Source: Lathyrus oleraceus
Lineage: Eukaryota; Streptophyta; Magnoliopsida; Fabales; Fabaceae
Reading direction: 5' to 3'
Length of the DNA: 64,000 nt
Assembly: GCF_024323335.1 (NCBI RefSeq)
Contig: NC_066581.1
Location: forward strand, 231,338,539-231,402,538
In this document: positions 44,531 through 54,410 of the stretch, piece after piece
How positions within the stretch are numbered: the first letter of the stretch is position 1
Layout: every line of letters begins with the position of its first letter
Translations under genes and position numbers: made by a program
The notes under the pieces: generated by a model
Database searches by the model: none
What the model was told of the DNA's origin: nothing
The model's input: only the letters and a program-made list of their open reading frames with translations

Positions 44531-47498
44531 AGACGCTGGATTTGTAGGCTTCGGAGGAGATCAGAAAGGAAGGATCAGAGGCTCCGGAACTATTGGTAAT
44601 GGTACTCTTCCCTCTATATCTGATGTTCTTTATGTAGAAGGATTAATGCATAACTTGTTATCCATAAGTCAATTAAGTGATAACGGTTATGATGTAATCT
44701 TTAATCAAAAAACGTGTAAAGCCATTAGTCAGAACGATGGCTCTGTCCTTTTCACAGGCAAGAGGAAAAACAACATTTATAAAATAAATCTTTCTGATTT
44801 AAAAGATCAAAATGTTAAATGTTTAATGTCAGTTCACGAAGAGCAATGGGTATGGCATAGACGCTTAGGCCACATTAGCATGAGAAAACTCTCTCAGCTA
44901 ACTAAACTTGAGTTAGTCAGAGGCTTACCTAAACTGAAGTTTTCTTCAGATGCTCTGTGTGAAGCTTGTCAAAAAGGAAAGTTTTCAAAAACATTTTTTA
45001 AAAAGAAAAATGTTGTTTCTACCTCTAAGCCTCTGGAGCTTCTTCACATTGACTTATTCGGTCCTGTGAAAACAGCATCAGTCAATGGAAAGAAGTATGG
45101 ACTAGTAATCGTTGATGATTACAGCCGCTGGACATGGGTAAAATTCCTAAAGCACAAGAGTGAGTCTCACTCTGTATTCACCAGTTTCTGTTCTAAAGTG
45201 CAAAAAGAATTTGACTCTAAAATTGTTAGAGTCAGAAGTGATCATGGTGGAGAATTTGAAAATAAAGATTTTGAAGAATTATTTGATTCTAATGGAATAT
45301 CCCATGATTTCTCCTGCCCTAGAACTCCACAACAAAATGGAGTTGTAGAGAGGAAGAATAGGACACTCCAAGAAATGGCCAGAACCATGATCAATGAAAC
45401 AAATGTAGCAAAGCACTTTTGGGCAGAAGCTGTAAATACAGCGTGTTACATTCAGAATAGAATCTCTATTAGACCTATTCTGGAAAAGACTCCCTATGAA
45501 CTGTGTAAGGGAAGAAAACCCAACATTTCATATTTTCATCCTTTTGGATGCATTTGTTTTATATTAAATACTAAAGAACATCTGAACAAGTTTGATTCCA
45601 AAGCACAGAAAGGTATTATGTTAGGATACTCAGAACGCTCTAAAGGCTATAGAGTATACAATACAGAAACCAAAATTGTGGAGGAATCAATTCATGTTAG
45701 ATTTGATGATAAGCTTGACCCTGAAAAGTCAAAGCTAGTTGAAAAGTTTGCAGATTTAGAGATCACTCTGGTAGAATCTGAGAAAACTCCAGAAGCAACT
45801 GTCACTCCAGACTCTGAAGAAATTAAATCTCCAGAAATTCCAAGGAAAGTTAAAAGTCGTATTAACGTATCTGAAGATTTGATTTTGGGAAACAAAGATG
45901 AACCTGTTAGAACCAGATCTACCTTCAGAACTTCTGAAGATATTCCTCTGGGACTAGTGTCTCTGATTGAGCCTACGTCCTGTGATGAAGCTCTTCAAGA
46001 TAACGATTGGGTGGCAGCTATGCAAGAAGAGTTAGATCAATTCTCCAAGAATGATGTCTGGGATCTCGTTCCTAAACCCAGAGGCACTCATGTCATTGGA
46101 ACCAGATGGGTTTTCAGAAACAAACTGAACGAGAAAGGAGAAGTTGTCAGAAACAAAGCACGACTGGTAGCTCAAGGTTATAGTCAACAAGAAGGTATTG
46201 ATTATAATGAAACCTTTGCTCCAGTCGCAAGGTTAGAATCTATTCGTCTTCTTGTATCTTTTGCTATTAATCACTCTATCAAATTATACCAAATGGATGT
46301 CAAGAGTGCATTTCTAAATGGTTATATTTCAGAAGAAGTGTATGTAAATCAACCTCCAGGTTTTGAAAATTCAAACTTTCCAGAACATGTTTTCAAACTT
46401 AAAAAATCTTTATATGGACTAAAACAAGCCCCCAGAGCTTGGTATGAACGTCTGAGCAATTTTCTTCTGGAACAAAATTTTATCAGAGGGAAAGTTGATT
46501 CTACACTCTTCTGCAAAAACCTTAATAATGATCTCATGATATGCCAAATTTATGTTGATGATATTATTTTTGGTTCTGCTAATATCTCTGTTTGCCAAGA
46601 ATTTTCTAAGTTAATGCAGGCAGAATTTGAAATGAGTCTAATGCAAGAACTAAAGTTCTTTCTGGGAATTCAAATTAATCAAACTCCAGAAGTCACGTAC
46701 GTCCATCAAAGTAAATACATTAAAGACGTTCTGAAGAAGTTTGACATGACTGAATGCAACTCTGCAAAGACTCCCATGCACCCAACTTGCATTCTGGAAA
46801 AGGAAGAGGTAAGCAACAAGGTTTGTCAGAAGCTCTATCGAGGTATGATAGGCTCTCTTCTCTATCTGACTGCTACTCGTCCTGATATTCTCTTTAGCGT
46901 CTGTCTTTGTGCCAGATTCCAATCAGATCCTAGAGAATCTCATTTAACAGCTGTTAAGAGAATTCTTAAGTATCTGAAAGGAACTCCTAACCTGGGCCTG
47001 ATGTATGAGAAAACATCAGAGTATAGGCTTTCTGGTTATTGTGATGCAGACTACGCAGGAGATAGAATAGAACGAAAAAGCACATCTGGAAATTGCCAGC
47101 TTCTGGGAAACAATCTAATCTCCTGGGCTAGCAAAAGACAGTCAACTATTGCTCTATCAACTGCAGAAGCAGAATACATCTCAGCATCACTGTGCACAAC
47201 TCAGATGCTCTGGATGAAACATCAGCTAGAAGATCTACAAATATTTGAGAGTAACATTCCTATCCTTTGTGATAATACTGCTGCTATTTGTTTGAGTAAG
47301 AATCCTATTTTACATTCCAGAGCCAAACACATAGAAATTAAACATCATTTTATTAGAGACTATGTTCAGAAAGGGATAGTAACGCTGAAGTTCATTGATA
47401 CAGAACATCAATGGGCAGATATCTTTACTAAGCCTCTAGCTGAAGATAGATTTCTTTTCATCTTAGAAAATCTGAACATTAAAAATTGTCCTGAATGA
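44418..47498 (+). CDS. SIRE-type pol: protease, integrase, RT, RNase H
   Basis: 1026 codons, intact. Protease WYLDSGCSRHMTG (catalytic Asp about residue 18). Pre-integrase zinc motif WVWHRRLGHIS and LCEACQKGK (about 145-190). Integrase core with Asp about 212 (HIDLFGPV), Asp about 275 (VRSDHGGEF) and Glu about 311 (NGVVERKNRTLQ), spacing D-35-E. Reverse transcriptase with KARLVAQGYSQQEGIDYNET, QMDVKSAFLNG and catalytic IYVDDIIFGSAN (Asp about 714). RNase H with GYCDADYAGD (Asp about 876), STAEAEYIS and RAKHIEIKHHFIRD. It begins in frame +1 of gag, so the ATG at 44418 may not be used: a frameshift within 44376-44530 would fuse it to gag. All active-site residues are present. Confidence 0.93.
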   Translation: MLQISYAAKFRHQSWYLDSGCSRHMTGRKSMFQSLELKDAGFVGFGGDQKGRIRGSGTIGNGTLPSISDVLYVEGLMHNLLSISQLSDNGYDVIFNQKTCKAISQNDGSVLFTGKRKNNIYKINLSDLKDQNVKCLMSVHEEQWVWHRRLGHISMRKLSQLTKLELVRGLPKLKFSSDALCEACQKGKFSKTFFKKKNVVSTSKPLELLHIDLFGPVKTASVNGKKYGLVIVDDYSRWTWVKFLKHKSESHSVFTSFCSKVQKEFDSKIVRVRSDHGGEFENKDFEELFDSNGISHDFSCPRTPQQNGVVERKNRTLQEMARTMINETNVAKHFWAEAVNTACYIQNRISIRPILEKTPYELCKGRKPNISYFHPFGCICFILNTKEHLNKFDSKAQKGIMLGYSERSKGYRVYNTETKIVEESIHVRFDDKLDPEKSKLVEKFADLEITLVESEKTPEATVTPDSEEIKSPEIPRKVKSRINVSEDLILGNKDEPVRTRSTFRTSEDIPLGLVSLIEPTSCDEALQDNDWVAAMQEELDQFSKNDVWDLVPKPRGTHVIGTRWVFRNKLNEKGEVVRNKARLVAQGYSQQEGIDYNETFAPVARLESIRLLVSFAINHSIKLYQMDVKSAFLNGYISEEVYVNQPPGFENSNFPEHVFKLKKSLYGLKQAPRAWYERLSNFLLEQNFIRGKVDSTLFCKNLNNDLMICQIYVDDIIFGSANISVCQEFSKLMQAEFEMSLMQELKFFLGIQINQTPEVTYVHQSKYIKDVLKKFDMTECNSAKTPMHPTCILEKEEVSNKVCQKLYRGMIGSLLYLTATRPDILFSVCLCARFQSDPRESHLTAVKRILKYLKGTPNLGLMYEKTSEYRLSGYCDADYAGDRIERKSTSGNCQLLGNNLISWASKRQSTIALSTAEAEYISASLCTTQMLWMKHQLEDLQIFESNIPILCDNTAAICLSKNPILHSRAKHIEIKHHFIRDYVQKGIVTLKFIDTEHQWADIFTKPLAEDRFLFILENLNIKNCPE

Positions 47499-47859
47499 AG
47501 TATGGCTCTGAAAAATATAAAATAAGATTCTGATAAAAACAAATATGATTCTGCCTCTGACTCTGTTACTTCTACATTGTTAAGAAGATATCTGAGTTAG
47601 AAATCTTCAGAACCAATCTCTTGGTATTCCTGAAGATCAGATACATTAAACACGTGGAGCTCTGAGCATCAAACCTTAGAACTTCTAGACAGCTGTCAAG
47701 AAATTCAAAAGGCAGACGTTTGAGTTTTCCTCGAGCAGTGTGCAAACTGTGGGATTAGACATTCATTTATTAGCTGTAATCATTTTTCCCCCCAAGCGTG
47801 CTATTTTGAGTATTGTGTTTAACGCATTCTGAGGTGTCGTTTTGCATGCGTTTTTACTT

Positions 47860-47977
47860 AGGTATATAAACACTTTTCTCACATTTCACACACTTATCAC
47901 TCTCACTCACTCTAAAACCCTAAACCCTTCTCTGCAAGTTCTCTGCAAGTTCTTCATCTTCTTCTTCAATCTTCTTC
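47860..47977 (+). promoter_or_regulatory. Promoter-like block before ORF3 of element H
   Basis: TATA box tatataaa at 47863-47870, a pyrimidine-rich stretch 30-45 bp downstream that could hold the start site, the telo-box aaaccctaaaccc at 47915-47927, and a TCTTC-rich leader up to the ATG at 47978. This is the layout of an ordinary plant gene promoter, located between two retrotransposon ORFs. Known telo-boxes activate growth-related genes; here activity is inference. Confidence 0.5.
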
Positions 47978-50458
47978 ATGGATGCTCAAGAGCAAGAAGT
48001 TTTTAACTTCTCCCAACAGATGGAATCCACTTCTAATCCACAAACCTCAAACACTCAAACACCCACTGTTACAGGCGTTACCATAACCCCTGTTTATCAA
48101 GAACCTCACATTTTGGAACGTGAACGCCACATTCATCTTGCAACCTCCTTTGAAAATTTGGATGTACTGTGTGAATCGCTGGTAGATTTTGAGAACTTGA
48201 GAAGAAACGGTGTTGATCTTACTGAAGATCTTCGCAAGCAAGGTTGGGAGAACTACTTCGACAGGCTTTATGGTCCCATTTACCCTCTTCTTGTCAAAGA
48301 ATTTTGGAGACATGCTGATGCAGATGACCAGTTCATTGTTTCTTTTGTTCTGGGAGTAAAGATTGTCATCACTGAAGCATCAATTGCTTCCTTGCTAAAC
48401 ATGGAGAAAGCTGGAGGTAAAAGGATTTACAATATTCCTCCAAGGTCAAAGCGCATCACTGAAGTCATCAACCCTACAATCTTCAAACCTAATGTTGAAG
48501 GAAACCCCTTTAAGAACAAGGAGCTTCATCAGAACCTCCGAGTTTGGCTAAAGATTATTCTGGGAACAATCCATCATCGTCCAGCCTCCAACTCTTCAGA
48601 TTACATAAACGCTGATCAGAAATGCATCCTTTACTGTATTCAGAAGGGTATCCAGATCAACCTCCCTGTTCTCCTCTTTAGATATATGAGAGATTCAGTC
48701 AGAGAAACGAGGAATAATATGAAGCCCAGATCCTACATTCCTCTGGGAAGATTGCTCTCTGATGTCTTCATTGAGCATGGCTTGGTAGATGATCTGGAGA
48801 AGACCAGATGTATGGATGATCTGGCAATTGATGTGGGAAAGCCTCTGAATGCCAAAAACCTGAAGAGCATGGGAATCATCAAAGAGATTAGAGTCAAGCC
48901 CACTATGGATGTGTCCTGGGAATCTCTAAAAGATCAGAGGAAGATGCCTCATGGCCTGGTCAGATTCTTCAAGGATGAGCCCAGAGACGCTGTTGCCCTC
49001 TATCTTCATCGTATGCTGGAAGAAGGTGTTGATGTTTCTGATTTCCGCCTTGAAGACTGTCTGGACTCTGTAGAAGATCTTGTCAGATACAAGAGAGGTG
49101 TCTCTGAGAAACAGATAGCTGCTGAGGCAAGGAGAGCAAAGAAAGCCAGACTTGGAGAAACTTCTGGCACCAAAGCTTCAGCACCTCTGAATGTCTCTTC
49201 CGGTAAGTCTGTTCCTCCTGTCTCCTCTGAATCTATAATGGCTTCCTCTAACCCTCTCTCCTCTCAACCAATTTTTACTACCTCTGAAATCCCACCCTCA
49301 ATCACCAGAACCTCCCAACCAACACCAGTTCTAAACATAGCTAGAACTTTCATTCCTCCCTCTCAACCTATACAAACCCACCAAAGCACTTCTTCTTCCT
49401 CATCCTCTGAATATGAATCACCTCCTTACCTTTCCCCTTCCTCTGACCAAGAGTTATCTGACCAAGAGTCCTCTGACCAAGAACACTCTGACCCTAACTC
49501 CCCAACAATAGCTGAAATTTATGCTAAAAATTTCGCTCCACAACCCACAAGACAATCTGAAGTAACCTCACCCCTCCAAACTTCACTTCCACCACAACAA
49601 ACAACAACCTTACCCTCTGAAACTCAACCATCTGATCCCCACACCTCTTATATCACCCCACCAATCCTTCCCGCTGTCCCAGAACCAGAATCCGAACCCT
49701 TAGATGTAAACCCACTCTATGTTTCATCCCCAGATTCTGAACTTCAAGCAGAATCTGAACCTCAACAAACTGAACCTCCCTCTCTAAATCTCAGCCCTCA
49801 AAACTCTCCACCTCATTCACCTGAACCTGAACCTGAACTTACCATACCTACCCTTGAGGAGGCCATTATACAGGTTGCAGAAGCTTCAGTCCAGAAGGTC
49901 AAGTCTCTGGCTAAAAACTCTGAAGTTAGTGATGATCCTAAATCTGTTAGGACACACTGGAACAGAGTCATTAGTTGGATGACCTCTGAGTCTTATAGGC
50001 TGAAGAGTATCTCTGAACAAGTCAGAAATGGCTACATCAGAGATGTTGAGGAAAGGCTCCAAGAGAGATTGGCCAGAGAAGCTGAGGCCAGAAGATTAGA
50101 GGAGGAAAGATTGGCTAGGGAAGCTGAAGAAGAAGCAAGAAGGTTAGAAGAAGAAAGGCTGGCAAAGGAAGCAGAACTTCTAAGGATTAAGGAAGCTGAA
50201 GCCAAGGCTCAGGCGGATGCAGAAGCCCAAGCTGCTGCTGAAGCTGAAGCTCAGCAGGCTCTGACTCAGGGGGAGTCTTCCTCTGCGATCCCTATGATTC
50301 TTCATGCTCTGAAAGAGATCAAGCAAGATCAGAAAGAAATCAAGCAAGATCAGAATGAGCTCCGTGCCAGGATGGACAAGCAAGATGCTTTGAATGAAAA
50401 CATACAGAACATGTTTGCCATGTTGCTTCAGAGACTTCCTCAACCTCCAAACCCTTAG
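47978..50458 (+). CDS. SIRE-type third ORF (putative plant transposon protein; former env-like)
   Basis: 826 codons, intact, starting 480 bp after pol. The N-terminal half (about residues 40-330) has LRKQGWENYFDRLYGPIYP, VKEFWRHADADDQFIVSFVL and VKIVITEASIASLLN, which I recognise as the 'putative plant transposon protein' domain. Residues about 375-620 are Ser/Pro/Thr/Gln/Glu-rich. Residues about 680-760 form a long charged coiled coil of EARRLEEERLA repeats, ending in IKQDQKEIKQDQNELRARMD. The soybean relative was described as envelope-like, but no signal peptide or transmembrane segment is visible here, so a membrane role is unsupported. Possible structural or RNA-binding protein. Confidence 0.85.
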   Translation: MDAQEQEVFNFSQQMESTSNPQTSNTQTPTVTGVTITPVYQEPHILERERHIHLATSFENLDVLCESLVDFENLRRNGVDLTEDLRKQGWENYFDRLYGPIYPLLVKEFWRHADADDQFIVSFVLGVKIVITEASIASLLNMEKAGGKRIYNIPPRSKRITEVINPTIFKPNVEGNPFKNKELHQNLRVWLKIILGTIHHRPASNSSDYINADQKCILYCIQKGIQINLPVLLFRYMRDSVRETRNNMKPRSYIPLGRLLSDVFIEHGLVDDLEKTRCMDDLAIDVGKPLNAKNLKSMGIIKEIRVKPTMDVSWESLKDQRKMPHGLVRFFKDEPRDAVALYLHRMLEEGVDVSDFRLEDCLDSVEDLVRYKRGVSEKQIAAEARRAKKARLGETSGTKASAPLNVSSGKSVPPVSSESIMASSNPLSSQPIFTTSEIPPSITRTSQPTPVLNIARTFIPPSQPIQTHQSTSSSSSSEYESPPYLSPSSDQELSDQESSDQEHSDPNSPTIAEIYAKNFAPQPTRQSEVTSPLQTSLPPQQTTTLPSETQPSDPHTSYITPPILPAVPEPESEPLDVNPLYVSSPDSELQAESEPQQTEPPSLNLSPQNSPPHSPEPEPELTIPTLEEAIIQVAEASVQKVKSLAKNSEVSDDPKSVRTHWNRVISWMTSESYRLKSISEQVRNGYIRDVEERLQERLAREAEARRLEEERLAREAEEEARRLEEERLAKEAELLRIKEAEAKAQADAEAQAAAEAEAQQALTQGESSSAIPMILHALKEIKQDQKEIKQDQNELRARMDKQDALNENIQNMFAMLLQRLPQPPNP

Positions 50459-50923
50459 GCACTTAGGATTTATTTTGTTTGCTTGCCTAGTGTTTTTGCT
50501 TCTGTCTTCTTTAGCTCTGATATTCTCTTGGATCTGATGTTTTTGATTGCTTTTGTGCTTTTGATTAATGAAATGTTTTTCTCTTTATTATCTTGTTATT
50601 TTTTTATATATCTACCTTTTTGATTCTGACAAAAAGGGGGAGAAATCATTAAATAGCTCTGATGAAAATTTGTCTAAAACCTTAAGCACTCTGCAACATT
50701 TGTAGAAATAGCTCTGATAAAAATAGCTCTGATTAAATAACTCTAACATTAAATTTAAGAATTTGCAGAAAGTTTCAGAAATCTCATTACTTGAAACGCT
50801 CTGGTAAGAACTTCTGAACTCCCTAGCACTAACTCAGGGGGAGCTTCTGTCTATCTGATCTTATTTTATTCATGTTTCATCTGCTATTTTAAGTTGTTTT
50901 GTCATCATCAAAAAGGGGGAGAT
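50459..50923 (+). other. 3' untranslated region of SIRE-type H
   Basis: Non-coding stretch between ORF3 and the 3' LTR. It contains ctctgat(a/g)aaaat words and two purine runs, aaaaagggggaga at 50632-50644 and aaaaagggggaga at 50910-50922; the second primes plus-strand synthesis and the first could be a second (central) polypurine tract. The spacing is about 278 bp. Confidence 0.6.
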
Positions 50924-52018
50924 TGTAAGAACAAAAATTGTTCTACAACAGATTCCTTGATTTTGATGATAACAAAGGATGAAACCAAAAATGGCACCCT
51001 AACGAAAAGTTTCTAAGTGTGCAGGGTTCTAAAGAAAGAAGAAATAAATCTGATGAGGTCATCAGATGCACAACAAGATCAGATACAAATTCTCAAGTAT
51101 CAGAAGCATCTAAAGTGGAATCTCGCTTTAGAAGCTCTGACTCTGGACAAAACTGCAAAGTATCAGAAGCATCTGAACATGAAGTAAAGTCTAGAAGCTC
51201 TGATTCTGAACAAATGCCTTCTGTAAACTCTGGAAGTTATCAGCGCTATCTGAACTCTCAAGAAATAACATCAGAAGCAAGATTCTCCAGATACACGAAG
51301 ACTCTAATCAGATTTGTTAATCATGATGAAGTAACGTTTAAGCCAAGTTAAAATTCTGCAAATGGATTTCCTCAATTAGAAAGAGACGTTAATCTCCTCT
51401 TCCAAGAGAGAAGATACTACTTGTGGTAAGTAGTCACTTCTAAAAGAAAAAGTCTCCTGCAGAAGCTATTTATGGAATGGCGTAATTACATCTCATTATC
51501 CAGCAGATTTAACTCTACTTCAACTCTATTTCAACACTACTTCAACTCCTATATAAATAGAGAAGAAATCAACTTTCAGTAAGCAAGAAATCAACTAGCC
51601 AAAACTATACTGAATTATTTCACGCTCAAGAAAATCATCCTTGCTTTCAAAGAATTTCACTAAGCTTTTGCTTATCAAGTGAAAAATCTGTTCTTAAATT
51701 TGTAATACTTGCTTTCTTAGAAGCACTCTAGATTACATATCTTGTATCTAATTTTTATTTGATTTCCTCAAGTGACTCTTTGTAGTCTGTAGACTTGAGA
51801 GGACTAAGAGATTTTCTTCTCTCTTAGGGGTTGTTTGTAATCTTTCAAGATTAGTGGATTAAGTCCTTGTTGAAGGCGAAATCACCTTGGCCGGGTGGAC
51901 TGGAGTAGCTTTGTGTTATAAGCGAACCAGTATAAAATCATTGTGTGATTTTCTTTTTGGAAAAGCGCTTATTTTTCAAACAATTCAAACCCCCCCTTTC
52001 TTGTTTTTCTCACCTTCA
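50924..52018 (+). repeat. 3' LTR of SIRE-type H
   Basis: 1095 bp, identical to the 5' LTR in my reading. TATA box at 51550. The polypurine tract aaaaagggggaga (50910-50922) precedes it. Confidence 0.97.
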
Positions 52019-53622
52019 TGAACGGGTTGCGATGTTGGGTGTTTGGTTGTTGTGTGTATGTGGTCAATTGATATTGTGTGGTTGGTTGTTGGGTTTGGGT
52101 GGGTTCACATTGGTGTTGGGTGGTGAATTGATGTGGGGCATACGATGACGAAGCAAGTTGGTGTGGATCCATCAAATACCGCAACTCAGATACAAATTGC
52201 TGAGTTGTTACTGGCCTAAACCATGCCATATATTGTTGAGTGGGTCTTGCACCTTGGATGATTGGTTCGTTCAAGATGTGTTGTCGTCGATTCCTCCATT
52301 GACGACACATGTCTTTTGCAAAGTCTCTCCAGTCAGAATAATCCCACTATGCATCGACCCTTTTTTGATGCCAATTCCCCAAACATGTGGGAGATTCTGG
52401 AATCTGTTGTAGCATTCCGAACTGCAGTTTGACCCGGTCACTTTGGTGCATTTCCACCCTAGTGAATCAGATAATCGGTGTCTTCGATGTTCAAACTACA
52501 TCATCGTCATGGTTCACATCATGATTCAGACCCATATATGGCCTCCAAACAAACTGTAAAACAATACGAAATGGTTAGATGGAAAATAATTTGAGAAGTG
52601 TTTTTAAATTAAAATATAGTTCGGTAGGATTATTACATCGTTATGTCCAATGTGGTCAAATAGATTTCGATAGACTACAATAGCGTGTTTCAGACACCTA
52701 TTGTAGTTCATTCCCCTTACTGACCACCTAAAATAATAAAAAGAAGTGAAAAATATTATCTACTGTTAATTATAATAATAAATATAATTAACTAAATGGT
52801 GAATGGTAAAGTGTTAGACTTACTTGGTTGCAAACGAGAACACGAATGGGCGCTCATTTATCGGGGCGAGCGACAACATTCTCGACCACCCCCAAGCTTG
52901 AAGCAAATAAGCACATGAAAATAAAGTACAAATATTCTTTTTTTGCAGTTCTACACATTGCACTATATAGATGGGCCAACACAGCTGAACCCCAACTATA
53001 AGTATTTACCTTATTAATGTTGCGTAATAAAGGTAAATACATTATATTCACAGAATTACCTGTACTTTCTGGAAACAAAAAGTTACCAAATAAAATCATA
53101 ATATAACACCGAACTTTTATTATTTTCTCATACTTGGTTGAATCGTCGGACAATACTATATTGGCATAATATTGTTTTAGGTATTTTAAATTTATACCTT
53201 GCCCACTTGCATGACCGGATGTGTCTCCCTCAGTTTCGTCGTCTAACAAAGGGGCACCCAATAATCCATTGCATATATTATTGTCTTGGTTAACTCGACC
53301 ATTCATTGTCTTTCCGTTTATACGGAGACCCAACAACATGTACACGTCCTCAAGTGTGACGGTACACTCACCAATCGGAAGGTGAAATGTGTGGGTCTCG
53401 GGTGTCCACCTCTCTAATAAAGCCAGAATGAACTTGTAGTCCACCGAGTACGAAACAATGTTTAGTAGATTTCCAAATCCGCATCCTCTAATATATGGTT
53501 CTATTAAAGGATCATGGGGTACATAATCATGTACACGACATCTAAACCGCTTCGGATCCTAATAACAAAAAAGTAAGAAAATACAATTAGAAGAAGAAAT
53601 ATATACTCAACAAACACACATC

Positions 53623-53893
53623 TATAAGAAGTAATCCAAAAATAGAAACTAAAAAGTGAGAGATAACAAAGGTATAACACAAAAAAGATATCTATAAGAA
53701 GTAATCCAAAAATATAAACTAAAAAGAGAGATAACAAAGGTATAACGCAAAAAAGATATATATAAGAAGTAATCTAAAAATAGAAACTAAAAAGTGAGAG
53801 ATAACAAAGGTATAACACAAAAAAGATATCTATAAGAAGTAATCCAAAAATAGAAAATAAAAAGTGAGAGATAACAAAGGTATAACACAAATA
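53623..53893. repeat. 70-bp minisatellite in intron 1 of the PMD gene
   Basis: Four units begin at 53623, 53693, 53761 and 53831 (spacing 70, 68, 70), each tataagaagtaatcc, then agataacaaaggtataac and so on. Within intron 1 (53925-53559). The 68-bp unit lacks two bases (gtgagag to gagag). A minus-strand frame through it (77 codons) is not a gene. Confidence 0.9.
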
Positions 53894-54304
53894 ACATAAA
53901 AAATTAAAAGAGAGAGATAACATACAAATGTTGAGATATTTTCGATTATGCCTCTGTGTTCATCGCCCATAGTCAACAAATGCATGGTTTGAATTTGCAA
54001 AGCTTGAGTTTGGTAGATGAAAGAAGTATGGTAGAAGAATATAATTGAGTATTGATGAAGATGATTTGATATTGTTGATATGAGACACTATTTATAGATG
54101 AATGAGTGAGTAGGTTTGCAACCTAAAAAGAGTGTGATTGATTGCATGAAAAGGCAAGAGGAGACAAGAGAATGACAAAATTCAGAATGGAAGACAAAGC
54201 TAGCATGTGAGGAATCTTCTTGGGGCATGTGAAGAAAGCACATGCAAGGAAAGAAAAGACCTTCCTCTTGGCTCTTACATGTGATTTCTCACATGCAAGG
54301 AAGA

Positions 54305-54325
54305 GGCGCCCTTCCTCTTGGCGCC
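54305..54325. repeat. GGCGCC hairpin, central region of MULE-2 (copy 1)
   Basis: ggcgcccttcctcttggcgcc: GGCGCC arms around a 9-base spacer. Confidence 0.8.
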
Positions 54326-54389
54326 TTAGTGTAGGGCAATTGGAAGGGGCGTTATTCCTAGTGGCATCTAAGACTAGTTTGTGTGAAGA

Positions 54390-54410
54390 GGCGCCCAGCC
54401 CTTTGGCGCC
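54390..54410. repeat. GGCGCC hairpin, central region of MULE-2 (copy 2)
   Basis: ggcgcccagccctttggcgcc. The last five bases, gcgcc, are the target duplication of F. Confidence 0.8.

Larger units (their letters stand above)
41553..52018 (+). mobile_element. SIRE-type Copia element H (apparently intact)
   Basis: 10.5-kb plus-strand element. LTRs 41553-42647 and 50924-52018 (1095 bp each) look identical base for base. Target duplication TGAAC (41548-41552, 52019-52023) is perfect. Primer-binding site tggtatcagagctccgg at 42650 and a polypurine tract aaaaagggggaga before the 3' LTR. Gag, pol and a third ORF are all open. Size, the extra ORF and gag-pol layout fit the SIRE/Maximus lineage. It sits in the last exon of the PMD gene, same region but opposite strand. 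The most recently inserted element seen here. Confidence 0.95.
41026..53970 (-). pseudogene. Plant mobile domain (PMD, MAIN-like) gene of MULE-2, split by element H
   Basis: Minus strand. Start at 53970 (MGDEHRGIIENISTF), exon 1 53970-53926, intron 1 to 53559, exon 2 53558-52824, exon 3 52727-52637, exon 4 from 52553. All junctions read GT..AG on the minus strand. Exon 2 has YSVDYKFILALLERWTPETH, TFHLPIGECTVTLEDVYMLL and LFGNFLFPESTGN, the PMD core shared by MAIN-like proteins and the 'phosphatase 7 long form homologs'; no catalytic site is known. A frameshift near 52920 and stops in exon 4 (a TGG to TGA type, and TGA for an arginine codon) break it. Element H is inserted in the last exon. 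The C-terminal part (41626-41026) is Gln/Thr/Pro-rich with a further frameshift. Known members act in nuclear gene or TE silencing; no active protein is expected here. Confidence 0.8.
53971..54410. promoter_or_regulatory. Divergent promoter region, PMD side
   Basis: Upstream of the PMD start on the minus strand. TATA box ctataaata (minus, 54098-54088), 118 bp before the ATG at 53970. Beyond it, at 54305-54325 and 54390-54410, are GGCGCC hairpins and flanking words gaggcgccc..cctcttggcgcc. Element F is inserted at 54410/54411. Before insertion the same region continued at 62164, giving about 730 bp between the two divergent genes. Confidence 0.55.

Noticed and set aside
53504..53737. 77-codon hydrophobic minus-strand frame looking like a membrane protein
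   Set aside because: It runs through intron 1 of the PMD gene and its 70-bp minisatellite.
53623..53893. Regular repeats that could suggest a CRISPR array
   Set aside because: Units are contiguous, without unique spacers, in a plant intron.
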